64,000 nt of DNA from Selaginella moellendorffii (taxonomy: Eukaryota; Streptophyta; Lycopodiopsida; Selaginellales; Selaginellaceae), in contig NW_003314273.1 of NCBI RefSeq assembly GCF_000143415.4, positions 2,286,544-2,350,543 on the forward strand, written 5' to 3'. Under the pieces are notes generated by a model, which saw only the letters and a list, made by a program, of their open reading frames with translations, did not search any database and was not told the DNA's origin. Of this stretch, positions 22,721-33,302 are shown in pieces. Made by a program: the position numbers and the translations under genes. Position 1 is the first letter of the stretch; every line of letters begins with the position of its first letter.

Positions 22721-24560
22721 TCACACTCCCAGACTTAAATGACACTCCATCCTCAGAGTGTCTTGACTGCTTGATCGATGTGCCTTCCTTTTGTACTTTT
22801 TGTTCATTTTTATGTGAAGCAATTTTCTCATGTAAATAGTTTTCTTTATTTCTCTTAGTTCGAGCAGAAAGGAACTTGATAGACCTGACAGAAGTGAGCT
22901 TGTATCAGGTGAATTCCCCCTCTCAGTGTCCCTTGGTGTGAACAGGAGGGCACGGCATGTTGGTGAAAAACTGCTCATATCGTGCATTGGTCTCTCAAAG
23001 TTCATCATCAACTTCCTCGCCGTCTCAACTACTCGGAAAAACAACCCCCAAAAAATCATAGCCCAGTTCATGAACCGATTCCGATCCACTGCGATGAACG
23101 CCCATAGCACGTTGATGAGGACGCTCTTCAGGTTGTTCCTGCACCCCATGATCACGCTAAGAGGGCGAAGTACTGCTACTGCCTCGGCGCAGAACTTGGA
23201 TAGCTGCAGCCCCCTGGTCTTCGCTCTCCTTGCGAGATGTTCCTCCCAGGTCGTCCCCTCCTTCAGGTACGGCATATACTCGTTGTAGATCTTCGACGGT
23301 GGCTCCTCCATCTCATACACCTCGTTGGGGAAATTGAACACCTTGCTGAAGAACTTGTTATTCAACAGGACCTCTTTACCGTAGAGCCAGATGGTTCCCC
23401 TGCTTGGATCCATCGCCATCATCATCTGTGAGTAAAACCGCTCTTCCTCCGGAGATGGTCCGATCAACCCTTCTCTTAGCAATTTGAAGTTATCTCCCAG
23501 TTCGCGGTCGTTGAACCAGGCTGTTCTTCCCCTCACACTTTGCCTACTTCGCCTTAAGTGGTAGGAGAGAAGAACTTGCGATTGCCATCATCCTGGTTGC
23601 GTTTTCTCTGCTGGTGAACACTGTAAAAAATGCAACCGTCAGCTCCGACTTAGAAACCCTAATCGTGTTTTCCTCAGTCGGAACTTCTTTTGGCTCTTCC
23701 TCCCGTAAACGATGATTCATCCTGACCATTGTTTCCACATGCCAATGGTTGAGGCCCCACTTTGGTGTGAAAAATGGTTGCCCACAGAAAAATAATTGGG
23801 ACTTAATATCTCGGCCACTGTGCAGTGAAATTAATCGTCTTAATTTGGGCTCTGTCGTAATAATAGTGTAGAGTAGGTGTCCCCACTGTGATTGGATCGG
23901 GATGCGTCCCCCGATATCTCTCGCTTCTTGCGCCCGCTGCACTGTATTAACCATCTGTTTTAAAAGTATGCTCGCCCAATCAATAGGATATTCGTTGTGG
24001 AAGTGGTGAAAGATCCACATCACTTCCAGTCTAACTCCTTGTAGTCCATCCTCATAATCCAACGTGTGTGCTAGTGCGTGTGTGCTAGTGTGACTATCCG
24101 TCTTCGGAATCCAGGTGCCAACACCTTCTTGCTGTAGGACAAATGGGTTGTACTCCCCAGATCCTTCGTCCGTAAATATGGTTCCAACCACTTGGTGTCA
24201 GTTGGAATTTCTTGTGTAGGATCGACTTCTCCTCCTACCTGAGGAATGTCGAACACCTTTCAAATTTTCGCTTCGGTCACCGGTGTTTCTCTTCCTTCAA
24301 AACACAACACCCTTTGCTTGAATCCTCTGATCGCATACTCCGTGATCTCCTGATTGATGTTGACTTGATGTTGTGCATACTTGTGCATCGGTGTCCTCAT
24401 GATCCAATGCCAATCAAACTCCTTTTCCGGTTTTCCGTACGTATCCCACAGTTTCATCTTAACTTCCATTTCGCCAGTGTCTTCATCGCTCGATTCCTCC
24501 CAGTGTACTTCCGTATGCCAGGCTTCTACTTCAGCTTCTTCCTCCTATCGCTCCTTTTCT
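22721..24560 (-). pseudogene. Extra coding region downstream of integrase in the Ty3 element
   Basis: About 1.8 kb of sense-oriented coding sequence follows integrase. It is in several frames: 24260-24469 (FDWHWIMRTPMHKYAQHQVN), 23544-24191 (GVRLEVMWIFHHFHNEYPID and SQWGHLLYTIITTEPKL) and 22721-23536 (MRGRTAWFNDRELGDNFKLL, GTTWEEHLARRAKTRGLQL). The last frame reads through the polypurine tract and stops inside the LTR. It has no signal peptide or strong membrane span, so it does not look like an envelope. The style resembles the plant-transposon or gag-like ORFs of Athila/Tat-type elements, but I cannot name a family. Frameshifts show it is inactive now. Confidence 0.45.
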
Positions 24561-24660
24561 GACTCAGACTCCTCTTCATCTATCGCTGGTAGAGGCTCTC
24601 CCAGACTTACCTGACCATCCGTCTCGGGCGGTAAGAGCGCAGGGTTACGTCGCAGCTTGT

Positions 24661-25919
24661 TCAGCTTGTTGATGGTTGGGCATCAGGATCGTTCGGTTCC
24701 TCAAGTAGTACATTGCTGTTGAGGTTAACCTCACGCACAACATACGGACCTTTCCACTTGGGCACAAACTTATGACCAATAGGTTTGATCTTACCCTGGT
24801 AGTGATATACCCAGTCACCAACACAGATAGGATCCCATTGATGACTGCACATCGCACGATCATGCCAGGCCTTCTGCCTTGACTGCATAGCACGGATGTG
24901 GTAGTACGCTTCCAAGCACTTCTCGTCCAACTCCTCGAGTTGTTGGAGACGGTGCTGAAGAACTTGGACGTCTCCGAGCTGATGCTCCACGGCAATTCGA
25001 AGTGAGGGAACAATGAACTCGATGGGTGTAATCACTTCCAGTCTGTATGTGAGTTGGAACGGTGTTTGTCCTGTAGCTGTTTTGTAAGAAGTGCGGTAAG
25101 CCCACAAAGCAGAGGTTAGTTTGTCATCCCAGTCTGGTTAACGATTTTAGCCAGAATGGTCTTCAGGATTTTGTTGGTGGCTTCCGCTTGTCCATTCGCT
25201 TGAGGATAGTAGGGTGCTGATAACTTCTGTTTGATGTTGTATGCCATGAAGAGATGGTTGATCATCATTCAAGAAGTGTGTACCCGGTCACTGACGATTG
25301 CCATCGGTACACCATACCTTGTAACGATGTGTTGGTAGAGAAAGTTTGCCACTCGTCGTGCCTTACAGTCAGGTAACACGACAGCTTCGGCCCACTTGGT
25401 AACATAGTCGGTGATGACCAGAATGTAGGAGTTGCGGCGACTGCTTGGAGGGTTGATGGGTCCCATGAAATCCATGCCCCACTTCATAAACGGCTCCAAC
25501 GGCATTGTGGGTTGGAGTGGTCGAGCCTGTTGTGCAGGCGCTGCAACGTATCTTGTACAAATGTCACACTGATGACAATATTTGGTTACATCTTTGAACA
25601 AAGTCGGCCACCATAGTCTGGCTTGTAAAATCTTTCTTCCTGTTGTTTGCGCAGTGAAGTGTCCTCCATGTGATCCTTCATGTGCTTCCTCGATGATGAA
25701 GTTCGTTTCCTCGGGTGAAACGTACCGGTGTAGGACCATGTCCTTTCCTTGGCAATAGAGCGCTCCTCCAACGATAGAGTAAGGTCGAGAATTAAGTAGG
25801 AAGGTCTTGCACTCATCCCGTGTTTGAATGTGGTTGGGCATCTGCCCAGTCTTGAGATAGTAGTGGACGTCAATGATCAAGTCTTCAGGATCCAGCTTGT
25901 ATACCTGAACCTGAAACAA
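24661..25919 (-). pseudogene. Ty3/gypsy integrase
   Basis: The frame 25919 to 25269 contains the zinc-binding region (EGSHGGHFTAQTT, then CHQCDICTRY) and the start of the catalytic core, MKWGMDFMGPIN with the first Asp and VITDYVTKWAEAV with its DYVTKW block, continuing to YGVPMAIVSDRV. After a stop or frameshift, 25107 to 24661 carries the C-terminal half: MWAYRTSYKTATGQTPFQL and the GPYVVREV beta-barrel end. It is interrupted near 25110-25268, so inactive. Confidence 0.75.
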
Positions 25920-26003
25920 TGAGACATCCAGAAACTAGTCAGGTATTCCTGTTGGTGGTTCTCCCGTAGTAATCCTGCTGAGATGATCTGCTTGCTCGTT
26001 CAA

Positions 26004-26228
26004 TCATCCTGGTCGATGGATGATCTCGAAGTCAAATTCTTGTAGGAGTAAGAACCACTGTGCCAACCTTCCAGTTGGATTCGGCTTGTTGAGAAGATGG
26101 AGTAGTGCCTGGTGATCGACTATGAACTTAACGTAGTTGGCCAACAAATAGTGGCAGAACTTCTTGACGGCATATACCATTCTGGGACACTCCTTGGTGG
26201 TCGTGTAGTTGGACTCCGCTGGTGCCAA
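26004..26228 (-). pseudogene. RNase H-like end of the Ty3 polyprotein
   Basis: The segment SNYTTTKECPRMVYAVKKF, then FIVDHQALLHLL and LLLQEFDFEIIHRPG, is the classical C-terminal part of Ty3/gypsy RNase H and tether. It is cut off upstream at about 26262 where unrelated LTR sequence begins. Confidence 0.75.
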
Positions 26229-26300
26229 CCTCTTGCTGGCGTAGTAGATTGGTCGGTGTGGTTAAGATTAATTTAATGCAAAAACTCTAGTACGTTGTTG

Positions 26301-26440
26301 AATAATAAAAATGTGCATATTAATTAACCTAAAACCCCTAGCTTATATATAGGAGTGAGTGGTCTAAATTAAAACCAAATCAACAACTATCAAAATCCCA
26401 TTACACTATATAGCATCATAGTTGTACACTTAACCTCACA
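26301..26440 (-). repeat. Truncated LTR of the copy A/B Ty3 family
   Basis: ATGTGCATATTAATTAACC, CTTATATATAGGAGTGAGTGG and CTTAACCTCACA match the LTRs at 27658 and 33127, but the first ~40 bp (TGTGAGTGCTTGG...) are missing and no internal domain follows. A fourth trace of this family in the window. Confidence 0.65.
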
Positions 26441-27657
26441 ACTACAAATTAATATCATTTGTGAGATTATTGGGGTAAGTTGCAATATAAAATGGTTAAT
26501 TTAGATTTCCCACACTATGATTGCTCATGGGCCCAAGGATGCCAATCTAAGAAAAAGTAAAGATTGAATCTCTTATCTCTAGACTTTCAATTTACTTATT
26601 TCTTATATAATTATAATTAACAGTGAACCTGAAAGCCCTACACAAACAACTATGGAAGTGTAGATTATACCAATTTAGCTGTCACAGAAAAATCTTAATT
26701 GTTGTATTGCAAAAGGAGGCATTTAATATGGGAAAAGCTAGATCTTTTGCTTATACAAGTTTGTTGTTCTTGTAAAATATATATCTTCTTCTTAAAAAAT
26801 TTACAAGTAGAAAATCAAATTAAAAGTAAGATTGAAAATGATATTTTGGTTGAACAAGATTAAAGTGTCTATCAAGATTGAAGTGCAAGTGTTGGCAACA
26901 TCAGTGAGGTAAAATGTATAAAGGTTTCAAATTCAAATGGCTTATTTTTTTTTTGTTACTTCCTAAATTAGCTCTAATGTAGACCTTATAGCCACTGAGT
27001 CTCTCTAATCACTTACAAACTAACAGAAGGGTATTATTATGTGTGAATCTATACAACACAAATAAGATAGATATGAAAATTAATATTTTGTATTTTCACT
27101 TAATATTATTAGCATATGAACCAAATGAATGCCAATATAATGTAAAGAGGTCAAAACCCTGAATGCTTAAGTTCCACACTATGGATGGGAAGGATTTATG
27201 AAATGATATAGTGAATGTTTGCATCAAGTTTATCAATGGTAGTTTTAAATAAAGAGCTAAATTATTAGGGTCTCCTAATATTTAGAAGGTAAAATCTTTT
27301 ATCCTTTTTTATTGGTTCAATTTACTTTAATTATTTTGCAATTGTTTATGCTTTTCCAAAAGGAAAGAGTAAAGGAATTATTCTCCATTTTTATCCTATA
27401 ATCCTAATTCATAGTTATCCATGTCCATAGTGATTAGACAACTATATAAAATATAAATACAATCATGTGACAAAAATATTGTTGGAAAACTTGTCCAATC
27501 TCTATCATTACCATCCTCAGAAGCCTAATAACCACGCCTTTTAGATTTTACTTTTTGAAGCCTTTCTTTAAGAAAATAGACAAATAGTGGAGTAAAGACC
27601 AGTTCTCACAAATTTGCATATAGTTCACACTTGGTGGCCCAGAATATAAGTGTTGTT
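26441..27657. other. AT-rich spacer without recognisable genes
   Basis: No open frame of note, terminal repeat or RNA gene was seen. It separates two Ty3 LTR copies. Confidence 0.4.
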
Positions 27658-27832
27658 TGTGAGTGCTTGGAATATGGAAAAGGAATTAAAAAAATATGTA
27701 TATTAATTAGCCCAAAAACCCTACCTTATATATAGGAGTGAGTGGTCCGGATTGAAACCATCTGACAGTTACCAAAATCCCACTACGCTAATATTAGTAT
27801 ATGGCATCGTAGCCGTACACTTAGCCCTCACA
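27658..27832 (-). repeat. 3' LTR of Ty3 copy B
   Basis: 175 bp, TGTGAG...CTCACA. On the coding (minus) strand it contains CTATATATAAG, a likely TATA box (about 27730-27740). Confidence 0.9.
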
Positions 27833-29423
27833 TCATCCCCTCCTTTCGGAATGTAGATAGGCCAGGATCTAGAGGAATGTCAAGAGGAGGCATCGGCAGA
27901 TCTATAGGTGGTATTAACTCCTCCTGATCCCTTTGTATGAAGCGTTTCAACCACTGCACATGCACAATCTCTAAAGGATCGGCCTGCTGAACATCATGCC
28001 GAACCTCATAAACTTGTGGTCCAACTTGCCGCAACACCTAATATGGTTCTTTCCACTGCACAAGAAGCCCCTTAAATAAACCACATACTGTAAGATGGGG
28101 AAAACAAACTAACACCAAATCATCCACTTTGTACTCTGCAGGTGGACGATGATGGGAGTTGTAGCGCTATTGTTGTCCCACTTGTATGTGGCCTAAGTGT
28201 TCGGCAGACTCTGCTCGGACAAGTGGAAGAATGCTCGTCAAATATTGATCCCATGACCTAGCATCGGCAGCTCATGACAATTGCAAAAGTAAACCCAACT
28301 CCGTTGGTAATATTGGATCATGACCATATAGGAGTTTATATGGTGAAGCACCAATAGAACTCTGCACCCCTGTGACATATGCATACCGAAGAAACGGCAA
28401 ATAACCATCTCAATCCGAATGCTAAAAGTTCACATACTTCACAATCATCCCTTTGAATGTCCGAACGAGCTGTTCCACCAGACCATCTGATTGTGGATGA
28501 TAAGCACTCGTGAAACTGTGGCATATCCCCAACCGAGACATCAAAACATGAAATGCCTCAGCCATAAATACAGGACCATTATCCGAAAGAATCTACTTTG
28601 GACAAGAATGCTGGAACACCACTTGATTGAGGAGGAAGTATCCAACAACAGTTGCAGAGGCGCTAGCAAGAGCATCAACTTCCACCCAATGAGTCAAGTA
28701 GTCAGAAATAATAATAACATACTCATTGCTAGCAGTCGACCGTGGAAAAGGTCCCATAAGATCAAATGCCACCAACTCAAACGGACAAAAAAACACAATT
28801 GACTCCAACCGTCCTTCCACAGCACGAGGGGGAGTATTATGAACTTGGCACCAAACTCAACTACGCACATACCGGATAATATCACGTCACATCTCTGGCT
28901 AATAAAAAGACATGTGTAGCTTCTCGGTTATATGACGGTGTCCCATATGCCCACCTAGAATAGGAGAATCATGGTATACATGGAGAAATTGTGAAATAAA
29001 GGCAGAAGGCACCACCAGCCGTAAATGATCATCAAGATCCGTCCCCATAAAATAAAGAAGGCCGTTTTCAAGGCGATATTGAGAATGTAAATGCCAAAAA
29101 GGCAAGTTATTAGCAAGTGATGCAGGATTCTCAAACCCATCTCGAAGCCTTTGAATCCACGGCTCAATCTTTTGAGCCTCGCGAACCTCATCAAGAGAAG
29201 GTAGATCTTGCTCTGCTCCTTGTGGACATTGAACGTCAAGGACAGCAATTGCCGATGGCACAAAATCCTCGTCTAGAAAATCCATAGAGGCTGGAACAAC
29301 AGGCTCATTAGAAACATGAGAAGTGAGTGAAGAAGGAAGAGGAGCTCGAGAAAAGGCATTAGCATCAACCATAGAACTCCTTGGGCAATGAACAACATCA
29401 AAATCATATATCTTAAGCTTCAA
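27828..29423 (-). pseudogene. Integrase region of Ty3 copy B
   Basis: From 29423 the minus frame carries the RNase H tail and linker, then the integrase zinc-binding residues (GGHMGHRHITEKLHMSFY near 28900). Beyond a stop, LVAFDLMGPFPRSTASNEYV holds the first catalytic Asp and SDYLTHWVEVDALA follows (28593-28820). Then ILSDNGPVF, with the second Asp of the core, and the QSDGLVEQ region occur in broken frames, and a C-terminal part with LEIVHVQWLKRFI ends at 27828. Several nonsense codons make it inactive. Confidence 0.8.
27833..27846 (-). other. Polypurine tract of Ty3 copy B
   Basis: AAAGGAGGGGATGA on the minus strand directly abuts the 3' LTR, the expected plus-strand priming site for reverse transcription. 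Confidence 0.8.
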
Positions 29424-29531
29424 AGCCCATCAAGTAGTACGACCAACAAGGTTCTTTCGCTTCACAGCAGCATGGTCACCTTCAAGTAACGTCCAAGAAC
29501 CATGTAAATATGCATGAAGTTTCTCAAAACC

Positions 29532-30908
29532 CTAGACTGCTGTGAAACACTCCTTCTCCGTCGTGGAGTAATTCATCTCCACTGGTTGTAATGTACAGCT
29601 TATGTACGCAATAGGATGGCACTGACCAGGCACAGTTGAGCTCTCTTGCATCAACACACTTCCAAGAGCAAAGTCAAAAGCATCCACGCGCAAAATAAAA
29701 GGTTGAGTGTAATCAGGATATGCCAAAACCGGAGGAGTTGTCAATAGCTCTTTGAGATCCCCAAACGCCCGCTCACAATCCAGAGACCAGATGAAAGATG
29801 ACGTTGATGATTTCAACAATGCTCGCAACGGTGCAGTGCTACCAGAAAGATGATCCACAAAACAACTGAGATACTGCACCTTGCTCAAGAAGCATTGCAC
29901 ATCATTCACACACTTCGGAGTAGGGAACTTTAGAACAGCCACAAGTTTGTCAGGATCAATTTGCAAACCCTCACGAGAAATACAGTACCCAAGATAAGTT
30001 GTATCCTTGGACCCAAACACGCACTTTGACCGCTTCAGCTTTAAACCAACATCGCGTAACCAATCCAACACTTTACAAACATCACGAACGTGCTCCTCCC
30101 ACGTCCCCTTCGAGTGGATCAAGACATCATCAATGAAGTCAGTAGTCACCTCCAACATATCGCAAAGAACCTCATCCATCATCCGTTAGAAAGTTGCTGG
30201 AGCATTGTTCAAACCAAACGGCATCACCAAGAAGCCATACAAACCAAATAGTGTACGAAAAGCAGTCTTAGGAATATCTTCTTTGGCCATTGGGACTTGC
30301 CAGTACCCAGAAGCAAGATCTAGCTTGGTGAACCAACGACTTCGCCCCAGATGATCCAAGAGATCAGCAATGTGAGGAAGAGGGTACACAACTGAGATCG
30401 TCACTTTGTTTAATGGACGATAGTTGATGCAGAAACGAATACTCCCATCAGGCTTTGTCACAAAATGAGGTTCACATGCCCAAGGACTCCACAACTTTTG
30501 AATAACACCCTTTTCCAACATCTCCTTGACGTTTGCATGTAAAATCTTGATCTCCTTGGGTGACCGACGACAAATAGGAACCTTAATTGGATGAGCATCC
30601 CCAGTTGGAATCGGATGACGTGTGGCAATTTTGGCCCCAGACGATAGGTCAAATTCAAAGAGATCAAAATACTCCTTCATGGGCCGGTCAACTGCTGCAA
30701 CACAAAGATCGTTAGAGGGATTGAAAAAGGGAAGAGCAAAACAAGATGGAAACATAAGAGGAAATATTGGGGGAACAAAAGTAATGGAAGCAAAAGTAAA
30801 AATAAAGGGATGAAGAGGTACAAAAGTGAGAGGAATGGATAAAACATAAGGAAGTATGAAACAAGGGGGAGAAACCTCAAAGTCACACTTGGCATGATTG
30901 TGCTGCAA
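29532..30908 (-). pseudogene. Reverse transcriptase / RNase H of Ty3 copy B
   Basis: Frame 30908-30186 carries CINYRPLNKVTISVVYPLP and FTKLDLASGYWQVPM. One stop codon (30183-30185, probably CAG to TAG) separates it from 30182-29532, which has TDFIDDVLIHS (the YxDD catalytic site as FIDD), TTYLGYCISREGL and the RNase H core FILRVDAFDFALGSVLMQES and MNYSTTEKECFTAV. Apart from the stops the domains are well preserved. Confidence 0.85.
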
Positions 30909-30953
30909 CTAATCCATACCAAGAATGAGGTCAAAAACTTGACTCGGCACCAC

Positions 30954-31628
30954 TATAGCGCACCTTATCTCTCTCCCCTTAAGCCAACTGGAAAAGGGGT
31001 AATTGCTTGATGAGAGAGCCCTTAGTGACTATTTTATCCCCATTTATCCCCCAAAGTTCCAAGGATCCACGGTGACAGTATATCCAAATCTCATCCCATG
31101 ATCACATGCGCTACACTCACCCCCCCTTCAGAGATGTCAATGTCCTCATTGACTATTGATTAACAACCCCTACTGAGCCAAGGGGAACCAGCACCTCCAT
31201 TTCCGCACTCAATCTACCAATTCTTCCATTGTGTAAATTAACTATTCCATGTGAGGTAACTAGTCATCCACCCGTACCGCAGTCCCACGGTGGATACCTT
31301 CGTCCGTGGATACTCCACACAAGAGGAAGGACATACGCATGGATGCCCAATACGTACGATTTCAAATTTTAGGGGTAGGAATATACCTTGCTCAAGGGTA
31401 TATTATATTTTTAAGTAGCCACTAATCAATGGGAATCGAACCCGTGCCATTTTCTCTGATACCAACTGTAGCGCACCTTATCTCTCTCCCCTTAAGCCAA
31501 CTGGAAAAGGGGCAATTGCTTGATGAGAGAGCCCTTAGTGGCTATTTTATCCCCATTTATCCCCCAAGGTTCCAAGGATCCACGGTGACAGTATATCCAA
31601 ATCTCATCCCATGATCACATGCGCTACA
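30954..31628 (-). mobile_element. TRIM element with perfect 5-bp target duplication, nested in Ty3 copy B
   Basis: Two 162-bp LTRs (30954-31115 and 31467-31628) start TGTAGCGCA and end TGCGCTACA (the left copy has one change at its end) and differ at four of 162 positions, all transitions. The primer-binding site TGGTATCAGAG (31454-31464, minus strand) lies two bases inside the right LTR, and the polypurine tract TGAAGGGGGGGTGAG (31116-31130) abuts the left LTR. The flanks are ACCAC (30949-30953) and ACCAC (31629-31633), an exact target duplication. The internal domain is 351 bp, non-coding, with a tRNA B-box-like GGGTTCGATTCCC after the primer site. It depends on enzymes supplied in trans. 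Confidence 0.92.
31454..31464 (-). other. Primer-binding site of the TRIM (initiator tRNA-Met)
   Basis: TGGTATCAGAG on the minus strand is complementary to the 3' end of plant initiator tRNA-Met and lies next to the 5' LTR. Confidence 0.85.
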
Positions 31629-31642
31629 ACCACCCACAACGA

Positions 31643-31882
31643 CTACAACTCAAGCTCAAGATCGCCTATACGCACAACCAGGTCCGCCTCATCCCGTGCA
31701 CATGCATGTGTACAGCCGTTGCCATAAAGAATGAAAACTGGTTCCGCCGCACGATGCAAGTGTAGATGACAATGTGTGGCAACAGGTCGAGCAATAGAAG
31801 ATAAACTCGAACCTATATCAACCAACACGGAGAAAATAATAGGAGACCTCTTATTATAAAAATGAGCTTGGAAAGTAAACAC
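31643..31882 (-). pseudogene. Retropepsin of Ty3 copy B, split by the TRIM
   Basis: FSVLVDIGSSLSSIARPVA contains the aspartic protease site as DIGS (usual DTGS or DSGA). The C-terminal half, with PSQVFDLILGMD and a Trp-to-stop change, lies on the other side of the TRIM (30953 downward). Copy A keeps the Trp in GMDWLRYNH. Confidence 0.75.
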
Positions 31883-31960
31883 TGGATGAACTGGTGCCGA
31901 GATGATACTCCTGAAAGAAAGATGGAGGGGTCATTGACTTATTTGCGCAAGGTCCCTCCG

Positions 31961-32893
31961 TTACTCGTGCGACTCCTCGTTTCCCGGATACATCTCGGTG
32001 TCCAAACCTTCCATTGCAGTAGCACCAACAGGACATTGCTGACGCCAAGGTCTCCACCCAGGAAATGGAGGTCGCCAATCCAGAAAACGCCGACGACGCC
32101 GATAAGTATGACCAACTTCATCATATGCCCAACAGCGAACATCACGGCCACAACCACATCCTCGCCCTTGTCCTTGGACTCGATCAGCAGCAGCATCAAC
32201 CTCCATTGGAACAAGACCATCACTTGTAGGAAGTGGAGCGGAAGGACGTGCAGCGAGAAGTGGAAAAGGTGATATCTCATAACATTGTGCCAAGCGAAGA
32301 GCATCATCAAAGGTGGCGGGAGCAAATGCATGCACAAATCCGACAAGATCTTAACGAAATGCTGGCCACAACATTCCTAACTTGATCCACTCTGACATAT
32401 TGGGCTCTGCACGAAGCAAGAGACTTCGGAAACGAACGCCAAATTGCATCACCGACTCAGACGACCCTTGGCAAAGACGATGCAATTGTTGGAAGGCATC
32501 ATCATAATTGTTGGCATGTCCGAACACGCATTTGAAGACATCCGGGAGAACACTCCAATCCCCATGAGTGGCTGCGCTCAAACCATTGTACCACTACAAT
32601 GCCATCCCTTAAAGACACATGGGAAACTCACGCAAATATCGAGCATCATCCCAAAAATGATATGTGGCAATCACCGTGAAGTGATCGAACCAATAGTACA
32701 CATCATCCCCAGGATTCCTATGAAAGAACTCCGGCCGAATGCAAAGATTGGCACCAAGAGTAGAAGGAGTTGTACCATGTGTTGTGAATGTTGCCATCAA
32801 TTGAGTTTCATTGTTCAATTGCAAGCGTATAACATCAAGCAATTGGACCAACTACTGCTCTAGAGTCAAAGGAGGAGATTGCTGATCTGCCAT
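31961..32893 (-). pseudogene. gag of Ty3 copy B
   Basis: The ATG at 32893 gives MADQQSPPLTLEQ then a premature TAG. The frame continues with LVQLLDVIRLQLNNETQLMA, a capsid-like part (FHRNPGDDVYYWFDHFTVIA and FQQLHRLCQGSSESVMQFGV) and a degenerate zinc knuckle (RCWAYDEVGHTYRR, where two Cys of the CCHC box are lost) near 32090-32150. Interrupted by several stops. Confidence 0.7.
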
Positions 32894-33126
32894 GAAGATG
32901 AACGAAAAAGAAAGAGTAAATGAAGAGAAATAACAAAAAGCTAGAAGGAAATGGTAAATCTAGACAATGCAAAAAGCTAAATCTAAACCAAAATTCTGAA
33001 AGGGAAGAACAAAAGAAAGGAAATGGAAAAAGCTAAATCTAGATGATGCAAAAGCTAAATCTAAACCAAAATCCCAAATCCAAGCTCTCCTCAAGGACAA
33101 TTAAAAGTGCCCCTCACCTCCACTAA

Positions 33127-33302
33127 TGTGAGTGCTTGGAATATGGAAAGGGAATATAGAAAATGTGCATATTAATTAGCTCAAAAACCCTAGCTTATAT
33201 ATAGGAGCGAGTGGTCCGGATTGAAACCAATCCGACGGCTACCAAAATCCCACTACGCTAATATTAGTATACGGCATCATAGCCGTACACTTAGCCCTCA
33301 CA
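33127..33302 (-). repeat. 5' LTR of Ty3 copy B
   Basis: 176 bp, close to identical with the other LTR except for scattered substitutions and a short indel near position 20-25, so insertion is moderately old. It is followed on the minus strand by TTAGTGGAGGTGAGGGGC. Confidence 0.9.

Larger units (their letters stand above)
22090..26262 (-). mobile_element. Ty3/gypsy retrotransposon of a second family, truncated at RNase H
   Basis: On the minus strand the order is RNase H (26228), integrase (25919 to 24661), additional coding sequence (24560 to 22721) and an LTR starting TGTGATAAAGG at 22725, preceded by the polypurine tract AAGTCTGGGAG (22726-22736). The LTR holds a minus-strand TATA box, AGTATAAATAGG, at about 22399-22410. 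Protease, RT and gag should lie beyond 26262 but the sequence there switches to an LTR fragment of the other family, so the 5' half is lost. The left LTR edge could not be placed. Confidence 0.7.
27658..33302 (-). mobile_element. Full-length Ty3/gypsy retrotransposon, copy B
   Basis: LTRs of 175 and 176 bp (27658-27832 and 33127-33302) begin TGTGAG and end CTCACA. On the minus strand the order is gag, protease, RT, RNase H, integrase, the Ty3/gypsy order. The polypurine tract AAAGGAGGGGATGA (27833-27846) touches the 3' LTR. No initiator-Met primer-binding site is visible after the 5' LTR; another tRNA may prime. The 5-bp flanks (TTGTT and TCTTT) do not match, so the target duplication is decayed or the ends recombined. 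A 675-bp TRIM is nested between protease and RT; without it the element is about 4.97 kb. Many codons have become TAG or TGA, mostly by C to T or G to A. Confidence 0.9.

Noticed and set aside
22721-24560. Retroviral-type envelope gene after integrase
   Set aside because: No signal peptide, no strong membrane helix and no fusion-like segment; position alone is not enough.
31430-31470. tRNA-like sequence (TGGTATCAGAG plus GGGTTCGATTCCC)
   Set aside because: It is the primer-binding site and adjoining B-box-like motif of the TRIM; no acceptor stem or anticodon arm can be formed.
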